A DNA stretch of 15,173 bases from RGIG7949 sp045628845 (lineage in GTDB: Bacteria > Bacillota > Clostridia > Oscillospirales > Oscillospiraceae). The translations under genes were made by a program, and so were the position numbers. This document shows positions 13,607 to 15,173 of the stretch, one piece after another (within the stretch, counting starts at the first letter, position 1; each line of letters opens with the position of its first letter). The notes below the pieces were generated by a model that was given only the letters and a program-made list of their open reading frames with translations, searched no databases and was not told the origin of the DNA. Location: the NCBI GenBank assembly GCA_045628845.1, contig JAZQQE010000022.1, positions 1 to 15,173 of the forward strand, read 5' to 3'.

Positions 13607-13834
13607 ATGCAGAAGACAGCCATCAACATTCAGGACGTTTTTCTCAACTGCGCGAGGCGTGAACGTACGCCGATGACCATGTTCCTCATGAACGGATTCC
13701 AGATGCGCGGCACGGTGACGGCGTTCGACAGCTTCACCGTCGTCCTCGAAACGGACGGAAAACAGCAGCTCATCTACAAGCATGCGATATCCACGATGAT
13801 CCCGGCAAGGCCCGTGGAGCTTCGGGAGGACTGA
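13607..13834 (+). CDS. hfq: RNA chaperone Hfq
   Basis: The 75-residue protein has INIQDVFLN at the start, Sm1-type TPMTMFLMNGFQMRGTV, FDSFTVVLE and the Sm2 motif YKHAIST (57-63) followed by MIP. Q9, F43, K58 and H59 correspond to the proximal-face uridine-binding residues of Hfq. The rim carries RRER (17-20). The C-terminal tail is short, as in other Gram-positive Hfq. It forms a hexamer that binds sRNA and mRNA. ATG at 13607 has AAAGGA 9 bases upstream, inside a hairpin. It follows miaA as in many bacteria. No terminator is seen before the next gene, 22 bases later. Confidence 0.97.
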   Translation: MQKTAINIQDVFLNCARRERTPMTMFLMNGFQMRGTVTAFDSFTVVLETDGKQQLIYKHAISTMIPARPVELRED

Positions 13835-13856
13835 CACCTCACAGGAGGCGAAGACC

Positions 13857-15053
13857 GTGAAAAAGACCAACCTCATAATGCGCATCGTCCCCATAGTCGT
13901 GTTCGCCGCGATAGTCGTATATCTCGCGGTGTACATCATCCGCGCCGTGGACGACCCGTTCACGACCGCGACGGCGACGCTCTATACCGTCTATGACAGC
14001 ACGGAGACGCGCGGAGTCGCGGTGCGCGACGAGGAATGGCTCATCTATCCGGGAGGCATGGTCTCCATCACGGCCGAGGACGGCGCGCGCGTCGCCGCCG
14101 GCGGCGAGATAGCCGCAGTATACTCCTCCGACGAGGACATAAGGAAGGCGGAACGCGCCGCGTTCCTCGTTTCGCAGGCGGAATACCTCGAGGCCTACGC
14201 CACCGGGCGCGACGCCGAGGACCCCGTGGACTATGACGCGAGGATAAAGACCCTCGTCCGCACCCTGCGCTCGCAGACCGACAGGCGGAGCGCCGACGAC
14301 ATCTCCGACGCCGCGCTCGAGCTCCAGACCCTCGTCTTCAACTCCGGCGAGGACGTCAGCCTCGAAGAGCGCATCACCGCGCTCAACGACGAGCTCGAGG
14401 AGCTCGGCAATCCCTCGTCCCTGCGCATGACGACGATATTCGCAGGCCGCTCCGGCATCTTCCAGTCCGCCGTCGACGGCTGGGAATCCCTGACGCCGGA
14501 ATACGCCGCGAATCTCAGCCCGTCACAGACGGAGACCCTGCTCAAAGAATCGCACACCGTCCCCGCCACGGCGGTCGGCAAGCTCATCTACGGCGAGAAG
14601 TGGTACTTCCTGACCCTGCTCCCGGAAGCCGACGCCGAGCTCTACGCCAAGGGCGACTACATCACGCTCTCCTTCGGGCGCTGGATGCCCGATACGGTCA
14701 GCATGAAGATAGAATCCAAGTCCGCACCCGAGGACGGGCAGGTCGTGCTCTTCCTCTCGTCGACGCGCGCCCTTTCCGACGCGACGACGCTCCGCGTGCA
14801 GACGGCGGAGATAATCCGCAATTCCTACGACGGGATACGCATCCCGCGCCGCGCCCTGCATACCGACGGCACGGAGGACTTCGTCTACGTCATGACGGGC
14901 CTTCAGGCAGAGCGCAAGACCGTCGAGATACTTCTCGACGCGGGTGATTTCTATATTATCCGGTCCGAGGCCGCAAGGGTCGACGCCGTCCACGCGGGCG
15001 ACGTCGTCATCGTGACGGGCAAGGGCCTTTACGACGGAAAGGTCGTGGGTTGA
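13857..15053 (+). CDS. HlyD-like membrane-anchored adaptor protein
   Basis: The 398-residue protein has an N-terminal signal-anchor (about 8-30), a short beta/biotinyl-lipoyl-like part with GGMVSITAEDGARVAAGGEIAAVYS (about 66-90), a helical region (about 93-195) rich in Glu, Arg and Leu that is likely coiled coil, and a C-terminal beta domain with IRIPRRALHTDG and GKGLYDGKVV typical of HlyD/RND adaptor C-termini. No transporter partner is encoded nearby. Such genes are often found before yggS and sepF in Clostridia, which suggests an envelope or division role; that is inference. The start is GTG at 13857, with AGGAGG 8 bases upstream. Confidence 0.72.
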   Translation: MKKTNLIMRIVPIVVFAAIVVYLAVYIIRAVDDPFTTATATLYTVYDSTETRGVAVRDEEWLIYPGGMVSITAEDGARVAAGGEIAAVYSSDEDIRKAERAAFLVSQAEYLEAYATGRDAEDPVDYDARIKTLVRTLRSQTDRRSADDISDAALELQTLVFNSGEDVSLEERITALNDELEELGNPSSLRMTTIFAGRSGIFQSAVDGWESLTPEYAANLSPSQTETLLKESHTVPATAVGKLIYGEKWYFLTLLPEADAELYAKGDYITLSFGRWMPDTVSMKIESKSAPEDGQVVLFLSSTRALSDATTLRVQTAEIIRNSYDGIRIPRRALHTDGTEDFVYVMTGLQAERKTVEILLDAGDFYIIRSEAARVDAVHAGDVVIVTGKGLYDGKVVG

Positions 15054-15054
15054 C

Positions 15055-15173
15055 ATGACGGTCGCAGAGGGCGTGCGCAGCGTGCGTGAGGGCATGGCGG
15101 CAGCCGCGGCCCGCGCCGGCGCCGCGGAAGGGAGCATACTCCTCGTCGCCGCGACGAAGATGAATCACGCCTC
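15055..15173 (+). CDS. yggS: YggS family PLP-binding protein, N-terminus only (cut by window edge)
   Basis: Only 39 codons are present. They read MTVAEGVRSVREGMAAAAAR and then a strand LLVAATKMNHA. The helix followed by LLVA-(V/A)-(S/T)-K is the start of the PROSC/YggS family, in which this lysine binds pyridoxal phosphate; the proteins act in vitamin B6 balance. The ATG lies 1 base after the stop of the HlyD-like gene, so the two are coupled. Family assignment rests on a short but characteristic segment and on the genomic neighbourhood. Confidence 0.75.
   Translation, partial: MTVAEGVRSVREGMAAAAARAGAAEGSILLVAATKMNHA

Noticed and set aside
1..15173. CRISPR array, transposase, integrase or tRNA-linked attachment site
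   Set aside because: No regularly spaced repeats, no recombinase motifs, and no duplicated tRNA 3' end were found in the window.

Overview
The window looks like a chromosomal housekeeping segment from a GC-rich member of the Clostridia (Bacillota). This is an inference from several signs: strong AGGAGG-type ribosome sites, tRNA genes that encode their own CCA, the L31, Hfq and HflX types, the clostridial pairing of an ACT-domain protein with a UPF0210 protein, and a HlyD-like gene directly before yggS. I see no phage, transposase, CRISPR or defence gene. Every protein gene fits a known family, although several of those families have no firm function.

Left part (1-6857), all on the minus strand. 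A GldA/GldF/GldG-type ABC transporter operon begins at an extended -10 promoter near 6830. It runs ATPase, permease (TTG start), GldG-like membrane protein, DUF4340 protein, with stops and starts touching or nearly touching. After a 60-base gap with a hairpin comes a membrane glycosyltransferase of the GT-C/family 39 type. The last codons of that gene contain the -35 box of a perfect-consensus promoter for a three-gene tRNA operon, Met(CAT)-Glu(TTC)-Val(CAC), which ends in an intrinsic terminator. The window edge cuts the start of a MATE-type efflux gene that has its own promoter.

Right part (6940-15173), mostly on the plus strand. A divergent promoter drives rpmE (L31), which has a small leader hairpin and a strong terminator. 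Next come hflX and a YigZ/IMPACT-family gene. A two-CBS-domain gene on the minus strand converges on yigZ with 1 base between the stop codons. It diverges from tadA across a spacer bounded by an 18-base inverted repeat. After the tadA terminator a good promoter starts a tightly packed series: yfbR (5'-deoxynucleotidase), ACT-domain protein, UPF0210 protein, miaA, then hfq, a HlyD-like membrane protein and the start of yggS.

Functional themes are tRNA supply and modification (three tRNAs, TadA, MiaA), ribosome function (L31, HflX), RNA-based regulation (Hfq) and nucleotide clean-up (YfbR). The miaA-hfq-hflX neighbourhood known from other bacteria is present but split by about 4 kb. The most interesting non-coding observations are a hairpin with an A-rich loop that would bury the hfq ribosome site only in transcripts reading through from miaA, the inverted repeat between the CBS gene and tadA, and a perfect 13-bp hairpin abutting the 3' end of tRNA-Met.
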